The translations under genes and the position numbers were made by a program. Positions 44,085-53,846 of a stretch of 64,000 nt of DNA are shown piece after piece (the first letter of the stretch is position 1; each line of letters begins with the position of its first letter). The stretch covers positions 240,234 to 304,233 of the forward strand of contig NZ_JAJNMU010000012.1 of NCBI RefSeq assembly GCF_022458865.1, in the 5' to 3' direction. The notes under the pieces were generated by a model. It searched no databases, was not told the origin of the DNA, and saw only the letters and a program-made list of their open reading frames with translations. Origin of the DNA: Paenibacillus periandrae (GTDB lineage: Bacteria; Bacillota; Bacilli; Paenibacillales; NBRC-103111).

Positions 44085-45167
44085 TTGAGTAGAGGCCGTG
44101 TCTATTCGTCGGAAAGACGGTTTTTCAAAGATGCTGTAACAGGGACAGAGATTGTGCAGCTTACCTCATTCCCGTGTATCAATATTAAATTATATTTTCA
44201 CGTCAATGCATTCACACCGGATTCACAGACGCTTGTATTTCAGGTATTCTCCGAGGCAACGAGGGATTCGAAGGTCGATATTTTCAAGGTCAATATCGAT
44301 GGCAAGGGACTAACACAGCTTACCGACGCCGCAGAGGCTGGCAGCCCGGTTGTGTCGCCTGATGGCCATTGGCTGTATTATATGTGCCATGGTGAGCTTC
44401 GCCGAGTATCGATGACGGATTATCGTGAGGAACGGATTGGATATATAGACGGCATACAGCCGTCTACGGGGCTTAGCAGTAACACGGCTGGTTCAACCAT
44501 TAATGCCAGCATGAGCAGTGATGGGCGTGTATATTTTACAGATGCCACACTGACAAATGGCAGAAGAGCGATCCTCAGATATACAACGGACGGTAAGGAA
44601 GCCGCTATTATTTATGAATCGGATTCGATTACCCATACCCAATGTGAGCCCTCGGAAGCAAAGGTCGTTGCCTTTCAGCATGGACCGGATGCCCGGCATC
44701 GCAATATATGGCTGATCAACGAGGACGGAACAAACGTGAGGCCTCTGGACCTTCCTTATGGCAATGGGCATTGGATGTGGCTCGGCTCTTCACAAAAAAT
44801 CTTGACCAATCTGGAGAAGCAGTTTAACGGCATTGCTGTGATGGGCGAGCATGACGATAAGCCGGAAATCATTGTCACCGGCGAGCATTTCTGGCATGCA
44901 GCCAGCAGTCGCGACGGCAAATGGATGGTATCGGACACGAGCTGGCCGGATAATGGCATTCAATTGATTCATGTGGATAACAAAAAGTATGCAACATTAT
45001 GCTATTCACAAAGCTCTTCCTCTCATACGCAGTGGTCTCACCCGCACCCTTCATTCAGTCCTGACGGTAATTATGTAGTATATAATTCCGACATAACCGG
45101 AACTGCCCAGATGTATCTGGTCAAAATTCCTGAACATTTGCGAGCAGAATTACAAAGTGGCGGGTGA
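44085..45167 (+). CDS. ogl: Oligogalacturonide lyase (PL22-type), copy 1
   Basis: 360 residues, a seven-bladed beta-propeller with TolB-like repeats. Cytoplasmic PL22 enzymes cleave unsaturated digalacturonate into 4-deoxy-L-threo-5-hexosulose uronate. The metal-binding set is visible: H271 (EHFWHAASS), Q316, H319 and H321 (QWSHPHPSFSPDG, the Q-x-x-H-x-H pattern), plus the candidate catalytic H229 (NGHWMWLG). There is no signal peptide, matching intracellular use. A related copy is at 47207-48253. Confidence 0.88.
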   Translation: MSRGRVYSSERRFFKDAVTGTEIVQLTSFPCINIKLYFHVNAFTPDSQTLVFQVFSEATRDSKVDIFKVNIDGKGLTQLTDAAEAGSPVVSPDGHWLYYMCHGELRRVSMTDYREERIGYIDGIQPSTGLSSNTAGSTINASMSSDGRVYFTDATLTNGRRAILRYTTDGKEAAIIYESDSITHTQCEPSEAKVVAFQHGPDARHRNIWLINEDGTNVRPLDLPYGNGHWMWLGSSQKILTNLEKQFNGIAVMGEHDDKPEIIVTGEHFWHAASSRDGKWMVSDTSWPDNGIQLIHVDNKKYATLCYSQSSSSHTQWSHPHPSFSPDGNYVVYNSDITGTAQMYLVKIPEHLRAELQSGG

Positions 45168-45176
45168 AGCATTTCT

Positions 45177-46217
45177 ATGGAGAAGCTGAATATAGCGATT
45201 GTGGGATTAAGATTCGGCAGTACAGTCATTGAGGAATTGCTGCAGGGGGCGGGAAATCCCTATTTCCGAGTGCACGCGGTTTGCGATCTCGATCCCTCCA
45301 AGGCCGATGAATGCGCAATGAAATATGGAGCGAAGCCCTACTATTCGATTGCGAGTCTCCTTGCCGACCCAGAGGTTCAGGTAATTGGGCTGTATACGCC
45401 TCCGGCCGGGAGAGCAGAGCTGATCGATCAGATCATTCATTCTGGAAAAGATGTCATGACAACGAAGCCCTTTGAGCTGAATCCGCAAAAGGCACTCGAT
45501 ATCCTCCATAAGGCTAATGCGATGAAGCGCGTCGTCCATATGAATTCTCCGGGTCCAGCATGGTATGATACGTTGAATTACATCACAGCGTGGAGAACGA
45601 AATATGAGCTGGGCAAGCCGATAGGCGGCCGATGGGACATTTGGGTTAATTATCGCGAACAAGCAGATGGAGGCTGGTATGACGATCTCGAAAAGTGTCC
45701 GGTCGCGCCTATATTCAGGCTCGGCATTTACATCATTAACGACATGGCTCGAATATTTGGACCCGCTCACAAAGTATCGACTATGAGCTCGCGTCTGATC
45801 ACGGAGCGGCCTACAGTTGATAACTCGCAGGTGAGCCTGCTTTTCCGTAACGGGGCGATAGCCAATATATTCGGAAGCTTTTGTGTAGATGACAGTCAGA
45901 GGTATAAAAGCCCGATGATCCTGAATTTCGAGCACGGAACCTTTTATTGTAACGTCATGCCAACGAATGAAGGGGACGTCAGCAAGCTGCTTCTAGTCGC
46001 GCGGCACCCGATAACCAGACTAAGAGTTACCGAAGAGGTCGAGGTTACTGGAGATGCAGGCCGGTATCAATGGAAGGAGTTGTACCAGTCCGTATGTGAT
46101 CGTACAATGAATGAAGAGGCTTACATCCATGATGTGGTGGAGGGGCTTAAAATCATTGAAGCGATGCGAAGATCCGACCGAAGTGGAAGGATTGAGCTCG
46201 TCCAGGAGGAATTATGA
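45177..46217 (+). CDS. Gfo/Idh/MocA-family oxidoreductase, copy 1
   Basis: 346 residues. Rossmann N-terminus (NIAIVGLRFGSTVIEELLQG) and the family motif TTKPFELN where most members have EKP; here Lys-Pro is retained (TKP). The C-terminal beta-sheet binds substrate. It is probably an NAD(P)-dependent sugar or uronate dehydrogenase acting after the lyases. It overlaps the next gene by four bases. Confidence 0.88.
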   Translation: MEKLNIAIVGLRFGSTVIEELLQGAGNPYFRVHAVCDLDPSKADECAMKYGAKPYYSIASLLADPEVQVIGLYTPPAGRAELIDQIIHSGKDVMTTKPFELNPQKALDILHKANAMKRVVHMNSPGPAWYDTLNYITAWRTKYELGKPIGGRWDIWVNYREQADGGWYDDLEKCPVAPIFRLGIYIINDMARIFGPAHKVSTMSSRLITERPTVDNSQVSLLFRNGAIANIFGSFCVDDSQRYKSPMILNFEHGTFYCNVMPTNEGDVSKLLLVARHPITRLRVTEEVEVTGDAGRYQWKELYQSVCDRTMNEEAYIHDVVEGLKIIEAMRRSDRSGRIELVQEEL

Positions 46218-47188
46218 AAATTGGCGTAGGCTTATTCGGCAATAACGGGGGACATCAGATACATGGCGAGCTGATTAACCATCCCTATGCAGCTATCGTG
46301 GCCACAGCTGCTATGGATAGGAGTCTGCTTACCCCTGAACAGCAATCCGATACGGATATAAGGCATTATGATTCGCTGGAGGAGCTGCTAAAGGATGAAA
46401 GGGTGCAGGTCGTTTCCTTATGCTCACCGCGCAGGGCCAACCAGGTCAATGAAGCGATCAAGTGCATGCGGCAAGGCAGGCATGTGTATGCGGAAAAGCC
46501 ATGCGCCATGCATGAAGCAGAGCTGGACCAGCTGCTGCAGGTTGTGATCGAAACAGGCTGCTTATTCCGTGAAATGGCAGGAACGGGCTTTCAACAGCCG
46601 TACCTGGCCATACGCAATCTGGTTCAATCCGGTGTGATTGGCGAGGTGGTGCAGGTATTCGCCCAGAAGTCGTACCCGTATCATGACGCTCGTCCGCAGG
46701 ATGAGGCGATAGACGGGGGGCTCATCGGCCAGAACGGCATTCACGCGATACGATTTGTTGAGCACGTGGCGTGCTTAAGAATCGAAGAGATTCACGCGAT
46801 GGAAACCAGGCTTGGCAATCCAAGCGAGCACGGCGGACTTCATATGGCAGCCAGTATGATGATGAGACTCACGAATGGAGGTGTCGCCAGCATTGTCGCC
46901 AACTATTTGAATGCCAAGGGGTTTGGAAGCTGGGGCAATGAGCACTTGCGGATATTCGGCACAAAAGGGTTTATCGAAGCAGTCGATGGCGGAGCCAGAA
47001 CCCGGCTTATCGTGGGCGATACCGACATGGGACCCATCGACACATCCGGGCCTAAGGAAAACTATTGGGACATGTTCATCCAAACGCTGCTTGGTAAAGC
47101 AGAAATGCCCATTACGCTTGAGGAAGAGCTGCATTGCACAAGAATGGCAATAAGAGCCAAAGAGTCTGCACAAGCACATACCCATTAA
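46214..47188 (+). CDS. Gfo/Idh/MocA-family oxidoreductase, copy 2
   Basis: 324 residues. GVGLFGNNGGHQIHG is a modified Rossmann start; HVYAEKPCAMHEAEL carries the canonical EKP catalytic Lys. It is distinct in sequence from copy 1, so the two probably act on different intermediates or as a pair. Translationally coupled through ATGA at 46214-46217. Confidence 0.88.
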   Translation: MKIGVGLFGNNGGHQIHGELINHPYAAIVATAAMDRSLLTPEQQSDTDIRHYDSLEELLKDERVQVVSLCSPRRANQVNEAIKCMRQGRHVYAEKPCAMHEAELDQLLQVVIETGCLFREMAGTGFQQPYLAIRNLVQSGVIGEVVQVFAQKSYPYHDARPQDEAIDGGLIGQNGIHAIRFVEHVACLRIEEIHAMETRLGNPSEHGGLHMAASMMMRLTNGGVASIVANYLNAKGFGSWGNEHLRIFGTKGFIEAVDGGARTRLIVGDTDMGPIDTSGPKENYWDMFIQTLLGKAEMPITLEEELHCTRMAIRAKESAQAHTH

Positions 47189-47206
47189 CGAAGGAGTGTT
47201 ACCAAA

Positions 47207-48253
47207 ATGGCAAGAGGCCAGGCATATCCATCTGAAAGGCAATTTTTTGAGGATAGCAGAACCGGCGTGAAGATTACCAAGCTGACTGCGTTCCCTACCA
47301 TTAACAGCAAGCTATATTTTCATATTAATGCATTTACTCCGGATTCCCGGTCATTGGTATTCAATACGTACAGGTCCGCGCAGCGGGATTCGCAAATCGA
47401 TGTTTTCAAGGTTCAAACAGACGGTATGGGTTTGGTTCAGCTGACCGATCGTCCAAATGTGAGAGGAGCCATGGTCTCCTATGATGGGAAATGGTTGTAC
47501 TACGTCACAAATGGCGAGCTTCGCCGAGTGTCTATGGACACCTATGAGGAAGATAGCATCAGCTATTTGGATGCACTGACGTGGGATGCAGAGTGCGCGA
47601 GTATGACTTATGACGACAAAAATTATTATGTAGAGGCTACTCTGAAAAATGGTCGACGCGGGATTGCCAGATTCACTACAGACGGTAAGGAGGCAAACGT
47701 GATCTTTGAAAATCCGGATATCACACATACCCAATGTGAGCCAACGGAGGGCAAGGTTATTGCTTTTCAGGACGGACCTGACGCATTCAACAGAAATATT
47801 TGGCTGATTGATCAGGATGGCAGCAACCTGCGTCCTTTGGAGCTTGCCTTTGGGAATGGACATTGGATGTGGCTTGGAGGCACCAAACGGATTATGTCCA
47901 ATCTGGAGAAGGAGCAGCAGGGAATTGCCATCATGGCGGAGAATGATGAAGAGCCTGAGCTATTTGTCAACGGGGAGCATTATTGGCATGGGTCCTGCAG
48001 TAAGGATGGGGAATGGATGGTCTCGGATACGAACTGGCCTGATCATGGCATACACCTGATTCATACAGCAACGAAGAAGCACAAGGTCCTGTGTTACCCC
48101 AACAGCTCATCCTGCCATCCACAGTGGACGCATCCACACCCCTCCTTCAGCCCGGATGGCAAAATGGTGGTATATAATTCGGATGCCGGGGGGATTCCCA
48201 ATGTTTATTTGGCAGTTATTCCCGACGAGATGCTCGCGGAGCTTGCAAAATAG
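47207..48253 (+). CDS. Oligogalacturonide lyase (PL22-type), copy 2
   Basis: 348 residues, clearly paralogous to 44085-45167 over its whole length (shared SERxFF, FHINAFTPDS, FGNGHWMWLG, PHPSFSPDG). The Q-x-x-H-x-H metal pattern is present as QWTHPH, and the second His block is EHYWHGSCS. Both copies therefore look active. They flank the two dehydrogenase genes, which suggests duplication within the operon and perhaps different chain-length or bond preference. Confidence 0.85.
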   Translation: MARGQAYPSERQFFEDSRTGVKITKLTAFPTINSKLYFHINAFTPDSRSLVFNTYRSAQRDSQIDVFKVQTDGMGLVQLTDRPNVRGAMVSYDGKWLYYVTNGELRRVSMDTYEEDSISYLDALTWDAECASMTYDDKNYYVEATLKNGRRGIARFTTDGKEANVIFENPDITHTQCEPTEGKVIAFQDGPDAFNRNIWLIDQDGSNLRPLELAFGNGHWMWLGGTKRIMSNLEKEQQGIAIMAENDEEPELFVNGEHYWHGSCSKDGEWMVSDTNWPDHGIHLIHTATKKHKVLCYPNSSSCHPQWTHPHPSFSPDGKMVVYNSDAGGIPNVYLAVIPDEMLAELAK

Positions 48254-48281
48254 TCGATAGGTTGCTGCGAGTTGGAGGTAA

Positions 48282-50582
48282 ATGATGAAAAACCATCGTT
48301 TTAACTATTTCAAGCGATTGTTGTTGTTCTGCATCCTGATAGGGTTGATTCCCGTCATAACGCTGGGTTATTTCTCTTATGCCAAATCATCACAGCTATT
48401 GCTGGATAAGGCACACAGAAGCGACATGGAGATGGTGGAGCAAACACAGCTTCGTTTTGAACAAAAGCTGAAAATGGTGGATAATGCCCAGGCCCAAATT
48501 ACCAACTCGCCACTTGTGATCGATGCTATGGAGCAGGAGCTCGATAGTGAAGATTATCTGACCTATGAGAAATTGATGCAGACGCTGTATCGGCTGCAGC
48601 TCTATGAATTCGGACTATCGGACGTTTACCTTGTGAATTTTAATAAAAATTGGATCTTAAGCAGCGCTGGTAAAGAATCACTGCAGGCCAGTGAGCTTAG
48701 CCCCACCTTTACGGGATATGTCAATAAAGGCAAGCTGTTTTTTTGGACTGCGTTTGAGTCGCCTTTTTTTGAAAAGTCGAACCCGCGGGTATGGAATACG
48801 GCGATTGTCAAAACGATCCCGATCAATTCCCTTAGCCCGCTCGGTCTTCTGGTTGCCGTACTGCCCAGCCACGAATTGAATAAAATGATCCCTAAAGTCA
48901 GCGGTGGCGATTCTGGGGATATGTACGTCCTGGATGAGCATTGCCGCATACTTGCAGCCAGCAAGCCGGATATGATCGGTATGGAGCTCTCCGATGAGAC
49001 GTACATGCAGACCATTAAGCAGGCCAACAGGGAAGCGGATCAATTTGAAACTGCTAATCATACCTATGGGATTACGTACAGGCAATCGAATTATAACGGC
49101 TGGATTTATGTGGTGAAAACAAATATTAATGAGATCACGAAGGAATCGAAAGCAATCGGATGGGTGACTATATTCATTTGTTTGATTGTGTGTGTCCTGA
49201 TCTTTATTGTTTCGTTGGAGGGGACTCGCAGGCTGTACGGTCCGGTTCGCAAGCTGTACGATCTTGTCTTGAAATCACCGGATATGCCGCGTACGAAGAG
49301 AAACGATGAATTTTATTGGATTGAAAAAAACATGCATGTGCTGATGGGGAAGGAATCCCATATGAGGCATCAGCTTCGCGATTTTTTTGTACATAAATTG
49401 CTGCAGGGTGCAGTTAACGCCAAAGAAATAGCTGACCGTATGGAAACCAGCGAGTTGGAATGCTGGAAGCAAATGCGGGTCATCTGCGTACGCATGGATA
49501 CGCTTGAAGGAACTAACTACACGGATCGGGATCGAGATCTGCTCCTGTTTGCGATTCTTAATATGGCTGGGGAAATAATTCCGCAGCCATTCAGGCTGAA
49601 CCCGGTTGTGATCAACGATCTTCAGGTAACCTTATTAGGCAGTCATGCCGAGCTTGCAGAGGCTTCAAAGGCGGAGGTATATGAATGGGCGGCGGCGATT
49701 CAAAATTCAGTGGAGCAGTATTTGCATCTCAATGTCAGTATGGGCATCAGCTGTTTGTTTATGGAGCTAAATGAGGCACCGAACGCCTTAAAAGAAGCGA
49801 AGGAAGCGCTGTCTTACAGCGTACGATTGGGACAGCAATCGATTCTGTTCCTCGAAGACATGCACCCTGAAGCCGCGGACCCAGCTGTTACCTATCCGCA
49901 GCAGGTCGTCAATGAGCTAATGGATCGCATTAAGCAGTTGGATGAAGCGGGAAGCTATCAGCTGCTGGATGAATTCATGGTGATCATTACGCGCAAAGCC
50001 ATAAGCCAGCAGGAATTTCAGTTGGTGCTGCTGCGGCTGCTTGTCGAAATGACACGGCTTGTTCAGGAAATGGGGGGAACCCTGTACCATATCATCCCTC
50101 AGGAAAAAGAGATTATTAATGAAATTCTTGCGTTGAAATCGACCAAGGAAATCGTTGGGTGGATGCGGCTTACGATGATTCGACCACTGATGGATTATAT
50201 TGAAAAGAGCAGAGAAACCCTGTATACGAGAATTTCCGATCAGATGCTTGCTATCATTGATCAGGAATATGATTCGCCCTTGTCACTGGAGAGCTGCGCA
50301 GCCCGGCTGAACTATCATCCGGAATATATTAGCCGTGTATTTCGCAAAGAAACCGGGTTGGTTTTCAGTGACTATTTGTCGAGACATCGGCTGCAAATGG
50401 CCAAAAAATTTTTGGTTGAAACGAGTATGTCGATCACGGAAATTTCGGAGAAGATGAAGTACAACAATCCGCAAAATTTTATACGTTATTTTCGCAAGCT
50501 GGAAGGCGTCACGCCGAAGCAATACCGGGAGCTGAGCCTTACGAAAAAAAGTCAACCAACGAATCAAGCAAATGGGCAGTAG
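48282..50582 (+). CDS. Membrane-bound AraC-family regulator with extracytoplasmic sensor
   Basis: 766 residues. Membrane helices near 12-32 (LLLFCILIGLIPVITLGYFS) and 292-312 flank a periplasm-facing sensor, probably Cache-like. The C-terminal AraC HTH spans about 650-755 (LNYHPEYISRVFRKETG and YNNPQNFIRYFRKLEG). A GGDEF-like degenerate middle region is usual in this class. It is the last gene of the pectin locus and likely activates it without a separate kinase. TTGGAGG precedes the start. Confidence 0.88.
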   Translation: MMKNHRFNYFKRLLLFCILIGLIPVITLGYFSYAKSSQLLLDKAHRSDMEMVEQTQLRFEQKLKMVDNAQAQITNSPLVIDAMEQELDSEDYLTYEKLMQTLYRLQLYEFGLSDVYLVNFNKNWILSSAGKESLQASELSPTFTGYVNKGKLFFWTAFESPFFEKSNPRVWNTAIVKTIPINSLSPLGLLVAVLPSHELNKMIPKVSGGDSGDMYVLDEHCRILAASKPDMIGMELSDETYMQTIKQANREADQFETANHTYGITYRQSNYNGWIYVVKTNINEITKESKAIGWVTIFICLIVCVLIFIVSLEGTRRLYGPVRKLYDLVLKSPDMPRTKRNDEFYWIEKNMHVLMGKESHMRHQLRDFFVHKLLQGAVNAKEIADRMETSELECWKQMRVICVRMDTLEGTNYTDRDRDLLLFAILNMAGEIIPQPFRLNPVVINDLQVTLLGSHAELAEASKAEVYEWAAAIQNSVEQYLHLNVSMGISCLFMELNEAPNALKEAKEALSYSVRLGQQSILFLEDMHPEAADPAVTYPQQVVNELMDRIKQLDEAGSYQLLDEFMVIITRKAISQQEFQLVLLRLLVEMTRLVQEMGGTLYHIIPQEKEIINEILALKSTKEIVGWMRLTMIRPLMDYIEKSRETLYTRISDQMLAIIDQEYDSPLSLESCAARLNYHPEYISRVFRKETGLVFSDYLSRHRLQMAKKFLVETSMSITEISEKMKYNNPQNFIRYFRKLEGVTPKQYRELSLTKKSQPTNQANGQ

Positions 50583-50634
50583 TCGTATTGCAGCAGGTAT
50601 GGATTGAAAGTTGTGGTATGCAGTGAATTGAGGG

Positions 50635-50688
50635 AAGACAGGAAAGCAGCGGCTCCGTGAATGGCGGAAACCGCTGCTTTCCTGTCTT
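50635..50688. terminator. Perfect bidirectional stem-loop terminator
   Basis: 18-base perfect arms (50635-50652 and 50671-50688) around an 18-base loop, between convergent genes. It serves the AraC gene and the Rrf2 gene. Confidence 0.85.
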
Positions 50689-50725
50689 GACTTTATGGAT
50701 AATCAGATCGTGGCCGACAGACTAT

Positions 50726-51124
50726 TTAAGCTTGTGCTTGCTGTTTAACAAGATCCACCAATTTTGTTTGTTTGAGATGCCGCTCCATTTTTTCCTCCGC
50801 GTCCTTCATTACAGCTTGAATCAAGCATTCGTCGCCGTGTACAAAATCACATTCAAATAGCGAGGCATTGCCCTCAATGGCGTGGATAATATCCAAAAAC
50901 GTAATGTCATCCTTTTTGCGCGACAACCGATAGCCTCCATTGGCTCCTGAAACCGATTCAATCATTCCTGCTTTGACAAGCCTCGTTAAAATTTTGGATA
51001 AATAGGTCGGGGAAACATTTTGGGATTCAGCAAGCTGTTGGACGCCTATCGGCTTAACGGAAGAAGCGGCAACGAGCATGAGCATCGTGTGCAGAGCATA
51101 ATTTGTCGCTTTTGTAAATCTCAT
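50726..51124 (-). CDS. Rrf2-family transcriptional regulator
   Basis: 132 residues. The winged helix is clear (TKATNYALHTMLMLV, IGVQQLAESQNVSPTYLSKI, ANGGYRLSRKKDDIT). Two Cys eight residues apart (FECDFVHGDEC) lie where NsrR and IscR bind an Fe-S cluster, but the third ligand Cys is missing, so cluster binding is uncertain. A nitric-oxide, redox or Fe-S-linked role is possible. AAGGAGG precedes the start. Confidence 0.88.
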   Translation of the reverse strand: MRFTKATNYALHTMLMLVAASSVKPIGVQQLAESQNVSPTYLSKILTRLVKAGMIESVSGANGGYRLSRKKDDITFLDIIHAIEGNASLFECDFVHGDECLIQAVMKDAEEKMERHLKQTKLVDLVKQQAQA

Positions 51125-51275
51125 AGCCGTACCTCCTTTAAAGACTTATTGTGTCTATAATATCCCCGTAATCACTGGTGTGTCAAGCTGCATGCTTTCA
51201 TGAAAAAGCGGAAATAAAGTTATTTTCTGTTATACTGTAGGCTGGGAAAGATTTTGAATTGAAGGTGACAAGCAG

Positions 51276-51707
51276 ATGAAAATAAATAAATATATGTTTC
51301 AAGAGGAAGGACTGCACCGTTTTCTGGGTACCTTGGAAGCCCGGATCATGGAAGTCTTTTGGGTATCAGAAGAATTGAGCATTAAACAAATGCACCATAA
51401 ACTTAATGAAGAGAGTCCGTATTCGATTAATACGATCATGACGGTCATGAACAGGTTGTATGACAAGGGGCTGCTGCATAGGCATACCGAAGGAAAAGGC
51501 CGTACGAAGCTTACGCATTTCAGAGCAGCATCGACCAAGGAGCAGTTTTTGGCCGAACAGACAAAAAACGTAACTCGCGGCTTAATTGAAGATTTTGGCG
51601 GTCTGATGGTCACTCATATTGTGGATGCCATTGATGAGACCGATCCGCATCTTATCCAAACGTTGGAAATTAAACTCCAAGAGTTAAAGAAAAGGAAAAA
51701 TAAATGA
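51276..51707 (+). CDS. BlaI/MecI-family repressor
   Basis: 143 residues. The winged helix (GTLEARIMEVFWVSEELSIK, YSINTIMTVMNRLYDKGLL, REGKGR-type wing) and the helical dimer domain match the BlaI/MecI/CopY family. It overlaps by four bases the M56 protease gene that follows, the usual repressor-sensor pair. The protease should cleave the repressor on signal. No beta-lactamase lies next to it. Confidence 0.9.
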   Translation: MKINKYMFQEEGLHRFLGTLEARIMEVFWVSEELSIKQMHHKLNEESPYSINTIMTVMNRLYDKGLLHRHTEGKGRTKLTHFRAASTKEQFLAEQTKNVTRGLIEDFGGLMVTHIVDAIDETDPHLIQTLEIKLQELKKRKNK

Positions 51708-52561
51708 GCCGCTTGTTGAAGCCCGGCATGGCTATTTGTTGTATATATGTTGTCGCTGCGTGGATTTTGTTGCAAATGGGCATGGCCTTATCCCATCATA
51801 TTAGTGATGTTGAGTTGAAGCCGGATATGGGGTTAGTTATCCAAGATATGCTGTTCGATTTAATAGTTGGGCATTCATTTTTTGAAACGGTTTTTATTGT
51901 ATTAATTGGCCTCACCTGCGTTAGAATGATTATCTATATAGGCAGACACTTGTATGCCAGCCATAAATGGAAAGCTTTTGTCAAAGTTCAAATACATCCC
52001 CGTTTAACAATCAAATGGACGCGAAAATACAAAAAATGGCATACTCCCATTGACGTTATTCGTGAGCAGCAGCCGCTAGCTTTAGCGATAGGCATGCTAC
52101 GTCCCCGGATTGTGATATCCACTGGTCTTTTGGACATGCTTTCTGTGGAGGAGGTACATGCTGTATTGCTTCATGAGCGCTATCATTGCACACAGCGTCA
52201 TCCATTGAAAAAGTGGTTTGCAGCGATGATAATTACAAGCATGCCCTATATGTCCGTCTTGAAAGGGTTGGGTCACTACTACGATATTTGGATTGAGCTT
52301 TTGGCAGACCGTTATGCGATCACACATACCAACTCTACTTATACCATCAGTACAGCGTTATTAAAGCTTGTTCAAACCCAAAGATTCGCCACTCCTTATC
52401 AAGGGGTAAGTTTTTCAGATACTGCTATTAATTATCGGTTGTCTCAGCTCATACATCCCGAGCAATCTATTAACGTGCCGATGGTTTCGTTAAGATCAAT
52501 TTGTACTTCAGGTACCGTTCTTATTGTGATTTCGATGATAATCTTTTTTCAATGTTTATAA
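51704..52561 (+). CDS. M56-family membrane metallopeptidase (BlaR1-like, no sensor domain)
   Basis: 285 residues with N-terminal, middle and C-terminal membrane helices and the zinc motif HERYH (LLHERYHCTQRHPLKKW), with E-L-L-A-D-R as the third-ligand region. It lacks the penicillin-binding sensor domain of BlaR1, so the signal must enter another way. ATGA coupling to the repressor gene. A terminator follows. Confidence 0.9.
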   Translation: MSRLLKPGMAICCIYVVAAWILLQMGMALSHHISDVELKPDMGLVIQDMLFDLIVGHSFFETVFIVLIGLTCVRMIIYIGRHLYASHKWKAFVKVQIHPRLTIKWTRKYKKWHTPIDVIREQQPLALAIGMLRPRIVISTGLLDMLSVEEVHAVLLHERYHCTQRHPLKKWFAAMIITSMPYMSVLKGLGHYYDIWIELLADRYAITHTNSTYTISTALLKLVQTQRFATPYQGVSFSDTAINYRLSQLIHPEQSINVPMVSLRSICTSGTVLIVISMIIFFQCL

Positions 52562-52585
52562 ACTATAGAGGGTATGAGTAATAGT

Positions 52586-52612
52586 GCAGGGGACCAACCT
52601 CCTGCTTTTTTG
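52586..52612 (+). terminator. Terminator after the BlaI/M56 operon
   Basis: GCAGG (52586-52590) and CCTGC (52601-52605) with further pairing inside, then six T. Confidence 0.75.
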
Positions 52613-52783
52613 TGCTGGAAAACTTCAAAATATGAATAAATATTGAATTATAAAATTGATTATTGACATTTGTAAGCATGTTTAATAAAGTGAGATTACA
52701 AATAAACTACGATGCATAGTTTAATAATCTTGAAATACAAAATAAATATGGATTCACGCGGATGCAACAAGCTAGGGGGACCT

Positions 52784-53698
52784 ATGTCGATTTTTTACCG
52801 GGATTTGAATCATGAACGAATACAGGATCGATGGGTGGATTGGGAAGGTCATCGCCAGGAAATAAATTTGTTAATTAGCCGTTCACTGGCTGATGGTTAT
52901 CAGCGTAATCGCGCTATCGTTTTGGGAGCTGGAAATTGTGATGATTTGGATCTTTATTATTTTTGTAATATTTTTGAGCAAATGACTTTGGTAGACATCG
53001 ATGCTCTATCGCTTCAGGAGGGTGTGAATCGACTAGCCCCCGAGCTTCTAGACCGAATTCAGCTACTGGGAAATATTGATTTTACGAAGCTGGATCAAGT
53101 TAACTTTTACAGCAGGTTCAATGATCTATTGGAGAGGAAAGCGTTAACGACAGAAATAAGCTGCTTTTTAACCCAAACCCCCAGTGAAATCGTTCGCTGC
53201 TCTTTATTAGAGCCTTGGAGAGGCCAATATTCTGTAGTCATTTCTTCAGCTGTGTATACCCAGATATTTTATATTCATGTATTAACCCTGTTAGCGGTTC
53301 ATGCTTCAAGCTACACAGCTGAGGAAATAACGGTCCTAATGGATGGACTGAAGACATTGAGAGACTGTATGGTAAAGGCGTACAATGATCTGATGCTCGA
53401 TTTACTTGAAGAAGGTGGAACGATCATTGCATGGTCGGATGTTGTTAAATTCGACGAGCAGTCTCCTTTTCCAGAGGAGCAATTTTATGCAATCAACAAC
53501 GAAATGGAGCGCATGCAGTTTATGTTCGATTTGGCCAGCAAGCAGGGCAGAGAGGCCGCGTTAACAGGTTTGCATGATCTTCATGGAAGACTGCATAGCC
53601 AAGATCGGCAGTTCGCTTGCTGGATTTGGCCGTATAGCTCCAATAGACAATACATAACCTTCGGCATTTCCGGCAAAATAGTAAAAGGTACTACTTGA
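52784..53698 (+). CDS. Putative SAM-dependent methyltransferase-like protein
   Basis: 304 residues starting MSIFYRDLNHERIQDRWVDW. AIVLGAGNCDDLDLYYF followed by TLVDIDALSLQEG looks like Rossmann motifs I and II of a class I methyltransferase. The rest (SAVYTQIFYIHVL, a long central helix pair, a C-terminal ACWIWPYSS) matches no family I know. Start 52784 has AGGGGGA upstream and fits better than the frame's first ATG at 52712. Substrate unknown. Confidence 0.6.
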   Translation: MSIFYRDLNHERIQDRWVDWEGHRQEINLLISRSLADGYQRNRAIVLGAGNCDDLDLYYFCNIFEQMTLVDIDALSLQEGVNRLAPELLDRIQLLGNIDFTKLDQVNFYSRFNDLLERKALTTEISCFLTQTPSEIVRCSLLEPWRGQYSVVISSAVYTQIFYIHVLTLLAVHASSYTAEEITVLMDGLKTLRDCMVKAYNDLMLDLLEEGGTIIAWSDVVKFDEQSPFPEEQFYAINNEMERMQFMFDLASKQGREAALTGLHDLHGRLHSQDRQFACWIWPYSSNRQYITFGISGKIVKGTT

Positions 53699-53846
53699 TC
53701 TATTGTGCTCACTTCCATACATTTATGCAAATCCTTGCGCATACTGCAGAGCTCTATCCAGGATCATCCAATGAGGGTGCTTTTTTAGTTGACCATATTT
53801 TACAAAATGATACTATTAAAGGAATACTTAATAGGGGTGAATGGTT

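Noticed and set aside
45207..45935. 242-codon minus-strand frame opposite the first dehydrogenase
   Set aside because: Antisense shadow; the + strand protein has clear Rossmann motifs.
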